A stretch of DNA of 64,000 bases from contig JBCCGT010000022.1 of the NCBI GenBank assembly GCA_039029135.1, positions 28,552 through 92,551 on the forward strand, read 5' to 3'. This DNA comes from JALZVT01 sp039029135 (GTDB lineage Bacteria > Pseudomonadota > Gammaproteobacteria > Pseudomonadales > Azotimanducaceae). Both the position numbers and the translations under genes were made by a program. The notes below the pieces were generated by a model. The model was not told where the DNA came from and searched no databases. It worked only from the letters and a program-made list of their open reading frames with translations. Shown here piece by piece: positions 56,285-64,000 of this stretch (position 1 is the first letter of the stretch; the number at the start of each line of letters is the position of its first letter).

Positions 56285-56766
56285 GCGCCGCCGGCGGCTG
56301 CGTCCGTCGCGGCACCGGCAACGCTCGACAGACCGACCGCGGTACCGAACGCCAGCACCTCGACGCTGCCGATGCTGTCACCGCGACCCTGCGAAATGCT
56401 GGACGTTTCGACGCGCGCGTTGACGACGCAGCCCGCGCCCAGCCGCGCGGCCTCGTCTTTCATGCGTAGCAAGGCCTCGCGCCGCGCGCGTTCCAACAGC
56501 GATTCATAGCTGGTGATCCGGCCGCCGAAGATGCCGCGCAGACCGGCCAGCACGCGCTTGAAGTAGTCGACGGAGATCACCACGCTGCCGGTGACCAGCA
56601 TGCCGCCGCCGACCGCCTCGGGCGGCAGCTCGCGGCCGTTGAAGACCAGGACGTCGCGCAGCTCTTCCTCGCGCCGGCGGATCGAAGCGAAGTGTCGGTT
56701 CTCGGCCGCGCGGCCGAAAAAGTAGCCGCAGCCGAGCAGCACCACAAACACGCCCAGTTCGATCAT
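56281..56766 (-). CDS. YbjQ-family (DUF74) protein with membrane anchor
   Basis: 161 residues. An N-terminal transmembrane helix (about residues 3-17, FVVLLGCGYFFG), a charged linker, then a heavy-metal-binding-like YbjQ domain: VTGSVVISVDYFKRVLAGLRGIFGGRITSYESLLERAR and GAGCVVNARVETSS. YbjQ domains form pentameric or decameric rings of unknown function. It is coupled to the M48 gene (ATGA) and lies 3 bp after the soluble YbjQ gene. Confidence 0.85.
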   Translation of the reverse strand: MIELGVFVVLLGCGYFFGRAAENRHFASIRRREEELRDVLVFNGRELPPEAVGGGMLVTGSVVISVDYFKRVLAGLRGIFGGRITSYESLLERARREALLRMKDEAARLGAGCVVNARVETSSISQGRGDSIGSVEVLAFGTAVGLSSVAGAATDAAAGGA

Positions 56767-56769
56767 CGC

Positions 56770-57096
56770 TTAAGTCTCGAGCGGCTCGACGACGACCGCC
56801 GTGCCGTAGGCGAATAGCTCCGCGGCACCGGCCGTCACGGACGAAGTGGAGAAGCGAACGTTGACGACCGCGTTGGCGCCGATACCCTCGGCGTGCGCGA
56901 CCATGCGCTCGACCGCCTCCCGCCGCGCCTCGGTTAACAGCTCGGTGTATGCCGTCAGCTCGCCGCCGAAGATGTTCTTCACGCTGGCCAGGATGTCCTT
57001 GCCCACGTGCTTGGCGCGTACCGTGTTGCCCTGCACCAGGCCCAGGTGACGCGTCACCCGCTGGCCCGGTATCTGCTCGATGTTGCTGATCTGCAT
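56770..57096 (-). CDS. YbjQ-family (DUF74) soluble protein
   Basis: 108 residues from the ATG at 57096 (MQISNIEQIPGQ), the usual YbjQ start; an upstream ATG would add 13 unconserved residues. The diagnostic NTVRAKHVGKDILASVKNIFGGELTAYTELL and GANAVVNVRFSTSS blocks are present. First gene of the ybjQ-ybjQ-M48 operon. Confidence 0.9.
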   Translation of the reverse strand: MQISNIEQIPGQRVTRHLGLVQGNTVRAKHVGKDILASVKNIFGGELTAYTELLTEARREAVERMVAHAEGIGANAVVNVRFSTSSVTAGAAELFAYGTAVVVEPLET

Positions 57097-57229
57097 TCGT
57101 CCCTGCCCGTCGTTGCTTACGCGGGACGCAGCCACGCCCGCGCTAGGTCTTCACCGTCCTGCCCGTTCTGGACGGGCACTGTCTGGTAACAGCGTAAAGC
57201 AGCAGCGAGTGCTTTGCAGCCCGGCGGTC

Positions 57230-57700
57230 TCAGGCCAGCAGGCTGCGCAGCATCCAGGCATTCTTTTCGTGTACCTGCATGCGCTGGGTTAGCAGATCGC
57301 AGGTCGGTTCGTCGCTAGCGCGATCGGCGGTTTCGAAGACGCTGCGCGCGGTGCGCACCACGGCTTCCTGACCCGCGACCAGGCGCTCGATCATCTGCGT
57401 GGCGGGCACCGGACCGGGTGGGTCTTCTGCGATCACGGTCAGCTCCGCGAAGTCGCGATAGCTGCCGGGTGCCGCGAGGCCCAGCGCGCGGATGCGCTCT
57501 GCGATCTCATCGACCGCTTGGGCAAGCTCTGTGTAGTGGGTCTCGAACAGGGTATGCAGCGTCGCGAACTGCGGACCCGTGACGTTCCAGTGATAGTTGT
57601 GAGTCTGCAGGTACAGGGTGTAGCTGTCTGCCAGCAACCGCGACAGACCCGCCGCGATGGCTTCCCGATCAGCCCGCTCGATGCCGATGTTGATGTCCAT
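57230..57700 (-). CDS. dps: Dps-family DNA-protecting ferritin-like protein
   Basis: 156 residues. A dodecameric miniferritin that oxidises and stores Fe(II) and shields DNA under oxidative or stationary stress. The ferroxidase ligands are in the LQTHNYHWNVTGPQFATLH and HYTELAQAVDEIAERI segments (His, His, Asp, Glu). The N-terminus is short, without the Lys-rich DNA-binding tail of E. coli Dps. The upstream region is A+T-rich (next entry). Confidence 0.94.
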   Translation of the reverse strand: MDINIGIERADREAIAAGLSRLLADSYTLYLQTHNYHWNVTGPQFATLHTLFETHYTELAQAVDEIAERIRALGLAAPGSYRDFAELTVIAEDPPGPVPATQMIERLVAGQEAVVRTARSVFETADRASDEPTCDLLTQRMQVHEKNAWMLRSLLA

Positions 57701-57757
57701 GTGTGCCTCCTATCGCCACGCATTGTTAATCAGTTGATGCGGACATTCTCGACGCAG

Positions 57758-57813
57758 AGGCTTGATATAGGAAATCGTTTGTTTTTCTTATTCGGATAGA
57801 TTTTGTTTATCAA
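57758..57813 (-). promoter_or_regulatory. Candidate dps promoter region with inverted repeat
   Basis: On the minus strand TTGATA (57813-57808) is followed after 17 bases by TAAGAA, a possible -35/-10 pair. Overlapping it is GATA-N9-TATC (57795-57811), which contains a CTATC half resembling an OxyR half-site. The pattern fits an oxidative-stress-regulated dps promoter, but the match is loose. Confidence 0.3.
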
Positions 57814-58584
57814 TCAGCGCCGATCGAAGAACACGTGCTCCTTCGCGAGCCACATCGCCGAGCGCCCAAAGTCGATGAAGTTGCGCTCATCCTCGTAGGC
57901 CGCCTTCGCCGCGGCCTGACGCTCCGGCGTCGCGACACCGAGCGCCGCGCGATCGAACCACAGCTCGGCGTGGCCGAGATAGGGCGCCTTGCAGCCGCGC
58001 GACTTGCGCAGGGGCGCATCCAGCGGCTCGTCCAGCGCGCGGTGCACCTGCACGTAACGCAGCACGCCCTGTGCCGGCGTGTGCCGCCGGATGATCGGAC
58101 CGTGATGCGTGCGCCAGTAGGTCTGGGCATCGGCGTCGTCGCGCCCCTCGGGCGCGCGCAGCGGGTAGTACAGCTTGACCAGTCCGCTGCGCGGCGCGGC
58201 GACCATGTTCTCCGGGGTCGGATTGACCTGCGGATATTCATAGCCCACCCAAACGGTCGAGTTCTCGAAGTCTATGAAGTTGCGTTCGTCTTCGACCAGC
58301 GCGCTGCCGGCCGCGCGCGCATCGCGATCTTCAAACGTCGCCGCAAAAGCCGCGCGAGACTCATAGTAGACCTCAGCAACGCCGTCGTAGGCAGGCTCCA
58401 TCGCGCCGCGAGGGCCCGCGAGATCCGGGCTGTCTGCGAGTGTGTGTACCTGCACGTAGCGCATGAAGTTGAGCTTACGGCTGAAGCTTGCGACCAGCGG
58501 CCCGTGCTCGTGGCGCCAATAGTCGTAGAAGGCGTCGGCCGTCAGGTCCTGACGCCTGCGAATCAAAAAGGTCACGCGCAGCAT
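57814..58584 (-). CDS. Duplicated EthD-domain protein
   Basis: 256 residues from the ATG at 58584, preceded by GGGAGGAG. Two ferredoxin-like alpha/beta EthD/Dabb-type domains in tandem. Each has a YWR-x-H-HGP motif (FYDYWRHEHGPLV and TYWRTHHGPII), an RYVQVH strand, and a DERNFIDF segment, so the gene arose by internal duplication. EthD proteins participate in oxidative degradation (for example ETBE) or bind small ligands. No cytochrome P450 or ferredoxin gene is adjacent, so the role is undetermined. Confidence 0.8.
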   Translation of the reverse strand: MLRVTFLIRRRQDLTADAFYDYWRHEHGPLVASFSRKLNFMRYVQVHTLADSPDLAGPRGAMEPAYDGVAEVYYESRAAFAATFEDRDARAAGSALVEDERNFIDFENSTVWVGYEYPQVNPTPENMVAAPRSGLVKLYYPLRAPEGRDDADAQTYWRTHHGPIIRRHTPAQGVLRYVQVHRALDEPLDAPLRKSRGCKAPYLGHAELWFDRAALGVATPERQAAAKAAYEDERNFIDFGRSAMWLAKEHVFFDRR

Positions 58585-58783
58585 GGGCTCTCCTCCCTTG
58601 GCTTCATGGCGAGTTACATCGTCGCGATCGAGCTTAGCAGGAGAACGCATCGCCCTGCGTCACCCGGCCATCGCGTGACCAGACGCACAGACGAACCGGG
58701 TCCGCCGTCACAGCCCGATCCAGCCGGCCTCTTTAAACCCGGGCAGGCGGTCGACAAGGAACAGACCCAGCGAGAGTTTCATC

Positions 58784-59992
58784 ATGCAGCCGGCCGTTTT
58801 ACTTCTGCGCTATCTGACCACACTGACCCTGCTGGGCGCGTTGGCCGCGAGCGCGATGGCGGCCGACGCGGTGAAGCCTGCGGCGCCCGAGCCCGCCGCA
58901 TCCGCGCCCCAGCCCGAAGCATCCGCGGCGCAGCAGGGCGCGGCCGACCAGGACATCGCCGCGAAGCGCGCCGGCGACACGTCGACGGCGGTCACCAACG
59001 CCGTCAGCGAGGGCGACATCATCCCGGACGCCGTCTACTACTACCCGATACCACCGCAGAATCGCGTGCGGATCACCGAAGAGGACTATCAGGACAAGTA
59101 CAAGGCGCTCGCGGGCCTGCCGGGCGCCTACTTCGATCTGTCGAACGTCGAGAGCTTCACGAAAAAGTGGGACTCGCCCCTGCCTTTTGTGCTGTACAAC
59201 GAGATCAAGAAGCGCCTCGACACGGTGGGCTTTCGGATGCTGACCGAGGAGGAGTCGCTCCTGACACCAGGCCAGCCGCGCGTCGACATCTGGCCCAGCT
59301 TCAAGCCGAGCTGCTGCAGCATCGGCTTCTGGGCGAGCATGACCGAGGGCTCGAAGCTCATGCGCGCGCCCGAGCACAACTATCGCTTCGGCACCTGGGG
59401 CGGCGGCTCGAACTTCCTGCAGGGCGAGGATGGCAACGAGTGTCCGCATAAGGGCGAATGGCTGGCCGACGAACTGATGAAGAAGTTCGACGGCCTGGTC
59501 GCCGACCTGGAGAAGGCGAAAGCGTTCGCCGCCGAGGTCGCGCAGACCGAGACACCGGCGGCCGAGCCCGAGGCGGCACCCTCGGAGCCGGTCGTCGAGG
59601 CCGCGCCACCCGAGACCGAGCCGGCGATACCCGAATGCAACACCGCGCTGCGCCTGTACGTGCAGATCTTTCCGTCGAACCGCCACCGGCTGGACGCGCG
59701 TGCTCGCGGAATATTCGACGAACTGGCGCGCGCGATGCTCGAATGCAAAACCTACGTCTATCTGATCGAGACCCACTCTGACACTCGCGGGACGGCGGCG
59801 CACAACCTCAAGCTGTCGCAGCGCAGATCGAAGGCGATCGCCGACTATCTCGTATCGAAGGGCATACCGACCAATCGCTTCAAGCTGCGCTACTACGGCG
59901 AGACGCGGCCCGTCAGCTTCGGTCGCAGCGCGCTCGACCACTCGTCGAACCGGCGCGTGGTGGTTACGCCGTTTAAGCGCGATAAGAAATAG
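58784..59992 (+). CDS. OmpA-family C-terminal domain protein
   Basis: 402 residues. Signal peptide (LLGALAASAMAAD), Ala/Pro-rich low-complexity stretch, a unique middle domain of about 170 residues with several Cys (KPSCCSIGFW, DGNECPHK), an acidic Ala/Glu/Pro linker, and an OmpA/MotB peptidoglycan-binding domain (YVYLIETHSDTRGTAAHN, LSQRRSKAIADYLVSKGI, RYYGETRPV). Located in the periplasm, tethered to the cell wall. The middle domain is not one I can name. Confidence 0.8.
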   Translation: MQPAVLLLRYLTTLTLLGALAASAMAADAVKPAAPEPAASAPQPEASAAQQGAADQDIAAKRAGDTSTAVTNAVSEGDIIPDAVYYYPIPPQNRVRITEEDYQDKYKALAGLPGAYFDLSNVESFTKKWDSPLPFVLYNEIKKRLDTVGFRMLTEEESLLTPGQPRVDIWPSFKPSCCSIGFWASMTEGSKLMRAPEHNYRFGTWGGGSNFLQGEDGNECPHKGEWLADELMKKFDGLVADLEKAKAFAAEVAQTETPAAEPEAAPSEPVVEAAPPETEPAIPECNTALRLYVQIFPSNRHRLDARARGIFDELARAMLECKTYVYLIETHSDTRGTAAHNLKLSQRRSKAIADYLVSKGIPTNRFKLRYYGETRPVSFGRSALDHSSNRRVVVTPFKRDKK

Positions 59993-60078
59993 CCCCGACG
60001 CCCGCTGCCAAACGTTTGCGGCGTAAGGAAACCGTTGTGGCAGAATAGCGCGCCCGCGCAGCCAGCCAAGAACCTGCC

Positions 60079-61074
60079 ATGGCGCAAATCGTCGTTCGCG
60101 GCCTCGAAAAACGCTTTCGTGTCGCCCGCCGGCGCCGCGGGCTGAGCGGCGCCCTGACCGGTCTGGTGCGCCCCGACTATCGCGACGTCGTGGCCCTGCG
60201 CGACATGAGCTTCGACATCGAGGCGGGCGAGCTGGTCGGCTACATCGGCCCCAACGGCGCGGGCAAATCGACCAGCATCAAGATCCTGTCGGGCATTCTG
60301 GTGCCGAGCGCCGGCGAGTGCACCGTCGCCGGCCGCGTCCCCTGGCGCGATCGCGTCGCCCACGTCGGCGACATCGGCGTCGTCTTCGGTCAGCGCACCC
60401 AGCTCTGGTGGGACCTGCCGGTGATCGAATCCTTCGCGCTGCTGCGCGACGTCTATCGCATTCCAGCGGCGCGCTACCGGCGCTCCAGCGAAGAGCTGAT
60501 CGAACTGCTCGATCTCGAGCCGCTGCTCGACACGCCGGTTCGACAGCTAAGTCTCGGCCAGCGCATGCGGACGGATCTCGCCGCCTCGCTGCTGCACGAG
60601 CCACGCATCCTGTTTCTCGACGAGCCGACGATCGGGCTCGACGCCGCCTCTAAGCTTGCGATGCGCGACTTCGTCTCGCGCCTGAATCGCGAGCGCGGCG
60701 TCACGGTGCTGTTGACCACCCACGACATGGACGACGTCGAGGCGCTGTGTCGCCGGCTCCTGATCATCAACCACGGCACGCTGGTCATCGACAGCACGAT
60801 TGATGCTCTGCGCGAACGCTACGGCAACGAGCGCCGCGTCACCGTCGAGTTCGCGCAGGAGCCGCAGCTAGCGGCAAGCCACGCGGCACAGGTGCGCGAG
60901 ACGGGCGCGCGACGCCGCGTGTTCGCGATCAGCGCCGATCTGCCGGCCTTCCTGAGCGAACTGACCGCGAACTATCCCGTGCGCGACCTAACGGTCGAGA
61001 GCGCGCCGATCGAGGAGTTGATCAGCGAGGTTTATGCGGCGGGCTCGACCCCGGGCGAGAGGGTACGCGAGTGA
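60079..61074 (+). CDS. ABC transporter ATP-binding protein (ABC-2 export type)
   Basis: 331 residues. Walker A GPNGAGKST (57-65), signature LSLGQRMR, Walker B ILFLDEPTIGLD and the D/H-loop TTHDMDDVE. The 14-residue N-terminal extension (RRRRGLSGALTGL) and ATPase plus two dissimilar permeases match the uncharacterised COG4586/4587/3694 exporter group. Stop overlaps the first permease start (GTGA). Confidence 0.9.
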   Translation: MAQIVVRGLEKRFRVARRRRGLSGALTGLVRPDYRDVVALRDMSFDIEAGELVGYIGPNGAGKSTSIKILSGILVPSAGECTVAGRVPWRDRVAHVGDIGVVFGQRTQLWWDLPVIESFALLRDVYRIPAARYRRSSEELIELLDLEPLLDTPVRQLSLGQRMRTDLAASLLHEPRILFLDEPTIGLDAASKLAMRDFVSRLNRERGVTVLLTTHDMDDVEALCRRLLIINHGTLVIDSTIDALRERYGNERRVTVEFAQEPQLAASHAAQVRETGARRRVFAISADLPAFLSELTANYPVRDLTVESAPIEELISEVYAAGSTPGERVRE

Positions 61075-61886
61075 GCGCCTATCTCGCCGTCGTCGCGATG
61101 CGCTACCAGATGCTGCTGCAGTATCGCGCGGCGGCGTTGGCGGGCTTCGTCACCCAGTTCTTCTGGGGGGCGATCAAGCTGATGGTGCTGGCGGCGTTTC
61201 TGGCCGCCAGCAGCCGCGAGCAGCCGATGAGCTGGGCTGAGATCGTCGCCTACGTTTGGCTCGGCCAGGCCCTGCTCGGGCTGTTGCCCTGGAACGTCGA
61301 TCCCGAGATACAGGAGAAATTCACCACCGGGGCGGTCGCCTACGAACTCCTGCGGCCGCTGGACCTGTATTTCTTCTGGTACGCCCGTACGCTCGCGTTT
61401 CGTATGGCCACCACGACCCTGCGCGCCATGCCGATGCTGGTCGTCGCGCTGTTCGTGCTGCCGCTGGTTGGCCTCGCCGAGTGGCAGCTCGCGCCGCCGC
61501 CGAGCTGGGCGAGCACCGTCTGGTTCTTCGCCTCGCTCGCGGCCACCGTGCTGCTCGCCACCGCATGCACGATGGTCATGCACATATCGCTGTACTGGAC
61601 GATCTCCGGCCGCGGCATCACGGTCGCGGCCGGCGGCATCGTGCCGGTGCTGTGCGGGCTGACCGTGCCGCTGCCGCTGTTTCCCGACTGGGCGCAGACG
61701 TTTCTGTACTGGCAACCGCTGCGCGGACTGGCGGATACGCCGTTTCGCATCTACAGCGGCCACATCGCCCCGGCCGAGGCGGCGCCCGAGATCGCCCTGC
61801 AGCTCGCGTGGACGGTCGTGATTGTGCTGTGCGGCCGGGCGCTGCTGCGTCGCGCGCAGCGCTCATTGGTGGTGCAGGGTGGCTAA
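61071..61886 (+). CDS. ABC-2 family permease (COG4587 type)
   Basis: 271 residues with six predicted transmembrane helices (for example ALFVLPLVGLAEW, FFASLAATVLLATACTMVM). GTG start in a 4-bp overlap with the ATPase gene. Together with the next gene it should form the membrane pore of a heterodimeric exporter; the substrate is unknown, possibly a lipid or drug-like compound. Confidence 0.88.
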   Translation: MSAYLAVVAMRYQMLLQYRAAALAGFVTQFFWGAIKLMVLAAFLAASSREQPMSWAEIVAYVWLGQALLGLLPWNVDPEIQEKFTTGAVAYELLRPLDLYFFWYARTLAFRMATTTLRAMPMLVVALFVLPLVGLAEWQLAPPPSWASTVWFFASLAATVLLATACTMVMHISLYWTISGRGITVAAGGIVPVLCGLTVPLPLFPDWAQTFLYWQPLRGLADTPFRIYSGHIAPAEAAPEIALQLAWTVVIVLCGRALLRRAQRSLVVQGG

Positions 61887-62718
61887 GGATCTACCCGCGA
61901 CAGAGGCGTCAGGGATGTCGGGCCTGCGCCTGTACCTGCGCTATCTCGGCGTGTCGATACGCAGTCAGATGCAGTATCGCGCCTCCTTTTTCGCGGCTTC
62001 CCTCGGCACGTTCATCGTCACCGGCGTCGAGGCCGTCGGCATCTGGGCGCTGTTCGAGCGCTTCGGACACCTGACCCAATGGACGCTGTCCCAGGTGGCG
62101 CTCTTCTACGGCCTGGTAAACATCGCGTTCGCGTTCACCGACGCGCTCGCCCGCGGCTTCGACCTGTTCGGCGCGCAATTCGTCAAGACCGGCAACTTCG
62201 ACCGTCTGCTGGTGCGGCCGCGCTCGACCTTTCTGCAGCTCGCCGGACACGAGTTCACGCTGTATCGCGTCGGCCGGCTGACGATGGGCGTGCTGGTGCT
62301 GGCCTACGCGCTGGCGACACTGGATCTGTCGTGGGGCATCGCCGAGTTTGCGGTGTTTCTGTTTGCGCTGGTCGGCGCCTTCCTGTTTTTTTACGGGCTC
62401 ATCGTGATCCAGGCGACGATCTCGTTCTGGACCACCGAGTCGCTCGAGATCATGAACGCGCTGACCTACGGTGGCGTCGAGACGGCGCAGTATCCGCTGG
62501 CGATCTACCGCGAGGGCTTTCGCCGCTTCTTCACCTACGCGGTGCCGCTCGGCTGCGTCAGCTACTTCCCCATGGTCTATGTGCTCGGCATCGACGATCC
62601 GTTGGGATCCTCGCGGCTGTTTCAGGCGGCCTCGCCCCTCGCCGGATTCTTGTTCTTCGGACTGACCCTGCTGTTCTGGCGCTTCGGTCTCAGGCGCTAC
62701 GCCTCGACCGGCTCCTAG
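61879..62718 (+). CDS. ABC-2 family permease (COG3694/DUF990 type)
   Basis: 279 residues if the GTG at 61879 (8-bp overlap with the previous gene) is used; the ATG at 61915 would give 267. Six predicted helices, with RASFFAASLGTFIVTGVEAV near the N-terminus and the VKTGNFDRLLVRPRSTFLQL loop typical of this group. Completes the three-gene exporter operon. Confidence 0.87.
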   Translation: MAKDLPATEASGMSGLRLYLRYLGVSIRSQMQYRASFFAASLGTFIVTGVEAVGIWALFERFGHLTQWTLSQVALFYGLVNIAFAFTDALARGFDLFGAQFVKTGNFDRLLVRPRSTFLQLAGHEFTLYRVGRLTMGVLVLAYALATLDLSWGIAEFAVFLFALVGAFLFFYGLIVIQATISFWTTESLEIMNALTYGGVETAQYPLAIYREGFRRFFTYAVPLGCVSYFPMVYVLGIDDPLGSSRLFQAASPLAGFLFFGLTLLFWRFGLRRYASTGS

Positions 62719-62744
62719 CGCGGCGGCGGTAGCGCAATCCAGGT

Positions 62745-63620
62745 TCACTCCGCATCGGCCTCAGCCTCGGTCCACACGTAGCCCGCACCCTCGAGTTCCA
62801 GCCGCGTCCAGTGGTGATCCGGAACCCGCGCGAGCGCCCGACCGAGAGCCGCGCGCGCGGCCACGTCATCTCCCAGCAGCCGGTGCGCGCGCGCCAGCCA
62901 GTTCAGCACGTCGACCTGCGCCCACTCACCGCCCGCGCACAGCGGCGTGTCGCGTTCGGCGGGTTGCAGAGTATCCAGGGCGAGCTGCGCGTTGCCGCCC
63001 AGAATCCGCGGTGCGACCACCCGCGCCGTCCCGCGGATCAGCGCGACGCGCGGATTGTCCGGATCCAGCTTTTCGGCGCGCTGCAGGCGTCGCAGGCCGC
63101 GCCAGCCGGCAGAGAGGAGCTTCCAGCGATCCACCAGCAACGCCTGACCGTCGAGCATGGCGCCAAGCAGCAGCAGCTCGACCTCGTCGTCGGCCTCGCG
63201 CAGCCCGGCGCGCACCGCCTGCTGACCGACCTTGAGAACGCCGCGCGCCTTCCGGCGCTCGCGCAGCGGGATGTAGATGGCCGCCAGGCGAAACGCGCGC
63301 TGCGCCCGCCAGCGCAGTTCGCTCGGCTGCAGCGCCTCGAGTTCTGTCACCCGATTAGCCGCGAACGCGCGTTCGATGGCGAGGCATTCGGCGTCCAGAG
63401 TTAGTGCCGCACGGTCGGGGATGTCGGCGCTGTCCTGCCCGGCATGAGCGCAGCAGGCTAAACCAAGCAACAATGGCGCGAGAACCGAAACCAGCCTGCG
63501 ATCAGAACCAATTTTACCGGCTGACGTCCAAGCGATACGCCGCGTGCGCAGGCCGCGAAAATACGCCGCGCAGATTCGCCGCACAGATTCGCAGAGCAAA
63601 GGGCGCCACGGATTGTTCAT
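62745..63620 (-). CDS. Exported helical (TPR-like) hypothetical protein
   Basis: About 291 residues from the ATG at 63620, but that ATG forms a CATG palindrome with the divergent glycosyltransferase start, so at least one start is wrong. A hydrophobic signal-like segment (VSVLAPLLLGLACCAHAG) lies about 55 residues in; a GTG about 12 codons in is possible. The mature part consists of Ala/Leu/Arg-rich paired helices (RWRAQRAFRLAAIYIPLRERRKA; LNWLARAHRLLGDDVAARAALGRALARVPDHHWTRLELEGAGY) resembling TPR motifs. Function unknown. Confidence 0.65.
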   Translation of the reverse strand: MNNPWRPLLCESVRRICAAYFRGLRTRRIAWTSAGKIGSDRRLVSVLAPLLLGLACCAHAGQDSADIPDRAALTLDAECLAIERAFAANRVTELEALQPSELRWRAQRAFRLAAIYIPLRERRKARGVLKVGQQAVRAGLREADDEVELLLLGAMLDGQALLVDRWKLLSAGWRGLRRLQRAEKLDPDNPRVALIRGTARVVAPRILGGNAQLALDTLQPAERDTPLCAGGEWAQVDVLNWLARAHRLLGDDVAARAALGRALARVPDHHWTRLELEGAGYVWTEAEADAE

Positions 63621-64000
63621 GAGACAGGCTCTACCCACTTTGAAGACCGGATCGGTCGCCGGTGCAACGGCATCGGATCAGCAGTGCACGCCCACCGCGA
63701 CGATCGCAGCCATCGTACCGACGCTCAACGAGGAGCGCGTGATCGAGCGCTGCCTCGACGAACTGCTGGCGAGTCCGCACATCAGCCAGTGCATCGTTTG
63801 CGACGGCGGCAGCAGCGACGCGACCCCGGCCATCGTCCGGCGCTGCGGCGATCCTCGCGTGCGGCTGCTGACCGGCCCAAAGGGACGCGGGCCCCAGATG
63901 AATCACGCGGCCGGCCGGACCGACGCGGATTGCCTGTTGTTCCATCACGCGGATTCCAGCCTCGATCGCGACGCGCTAACCGAACTCGCGTGCGCACTCG
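63619..64000 (+). CDS. Glycosyltransferase family 2 protein (partial)
   Basis: The first 127 residues are visible; the rest is beyond the window. After a short tail it reads IAAIVPTLNEERVIERCLDEL, then CIVCDGGSSDATPAI, then RLLTGPKGRGPQMNHAAGRT and FHHADSS, the GT2 nucleotide-sugar fold with an HAD-type metal motif. The GRGPQMNHAA block is characteristic of the rSAM/selenodomain-associated transferase 2 subgroup. The exact start is uncertain because of the overlapping divergent ATG. Confidence 0.8.
   Translation, partial: MRQALPTLKTGSVAGATASDQQCTPTATIAAIVPTLNEERVIERCLDELLASPHISQCIVCDGGSSDATPAIVRRCGDPRVRLLTGPKGRGPQMNHAAGRTDADCLLFHHADSSLDRDALTELACAL

Overview
This is a high-G+C chromosomal segment from a free-living gammaproteobacterium. 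The evidence is the set of neighbourhoods: pilMNOPQ divergent from ponA, rpmE/priA, ftsN-like/hslVU, ubiE-ubiJ-ubiB-hisE-tatABC, ntrBC, trmL/secB/gpmI/envC/ctpA/yibQ, and mutY-yggX. No marker fixes the family. A type II glutamine synthetase, a DUF6316-like protein and the G+C content suggest a marine or soil lineage near the Nevskiales, Steroidobacterales, Woeseiales or Halieaceae, but that is inference. No rRNA, CRISPR array, insertion sequence or integrase was found.

Layout. 1-4426 (minus): type IV pilus operon pilMNOPQ, with pilQ cut by the window edge. 4427-4810: structured divergent intergenic region. 4811-12038: penicillin-binding protein 1A, a periplasmic M48 protease, ribosomal protein L31 and PriA. 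12124-21934: a BNR-type lipoprotein, SPOR protein, HslVU, ubiquinone genes (DUF971, UbiE, UbiJ, UbiB), HisE, TatABC and a small membrane protein. 22270-28604: a secreted DNRLRE/beta-helix protein of foreign composition, a PhyH dioxygenase, Dtd and TypA, and a PP-loop sulfur-transfer enzyme paired with a TusA-like protein. 28750-32167: DUF4124 protein, NtrB and NtrC. 32236-39268: TrmL, SecB, rhodanese, GpmI, an EnvC-like amidase activator (apparently CTG-initiated), CtpA and YibQ. 39304-45292: HisA, HisB, two small hypothetical proteins, AsmA-like protein, MutY and YggX.

45426-49332 is the accessory part: a tRNA-Phe gene, then three low-G+C genes on the minus strand (a HerA-type ATPase and two small unknown proteins) and about 770 gene-free bases. 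This is the best candidate for an undescribed system, probably anti-mobile-element defence. 49333-53784 holds a large hybrid sensor kinase with two periplasmic binding domains, divergent from a eukaryotic-type Ser/Thr kinase.

54131-55150 is a type II glutamine synthetase behind a near-consensus NtrC site and a sigma-54 -24/-12 element, which ties it to the ntrBC pair in the same window. Downstream lies an array of seven hairpins (55160-55326) whose stems show compensatory changes. The window ends with an operon of two YbjQ-family proteins and an M48 protease, Dps, a duplicated EthD-domain protein, an OmpA-like protein, a three-gene ABC-2 exporter, a hypothetical exported protein and the start of a glycosyltransferase.
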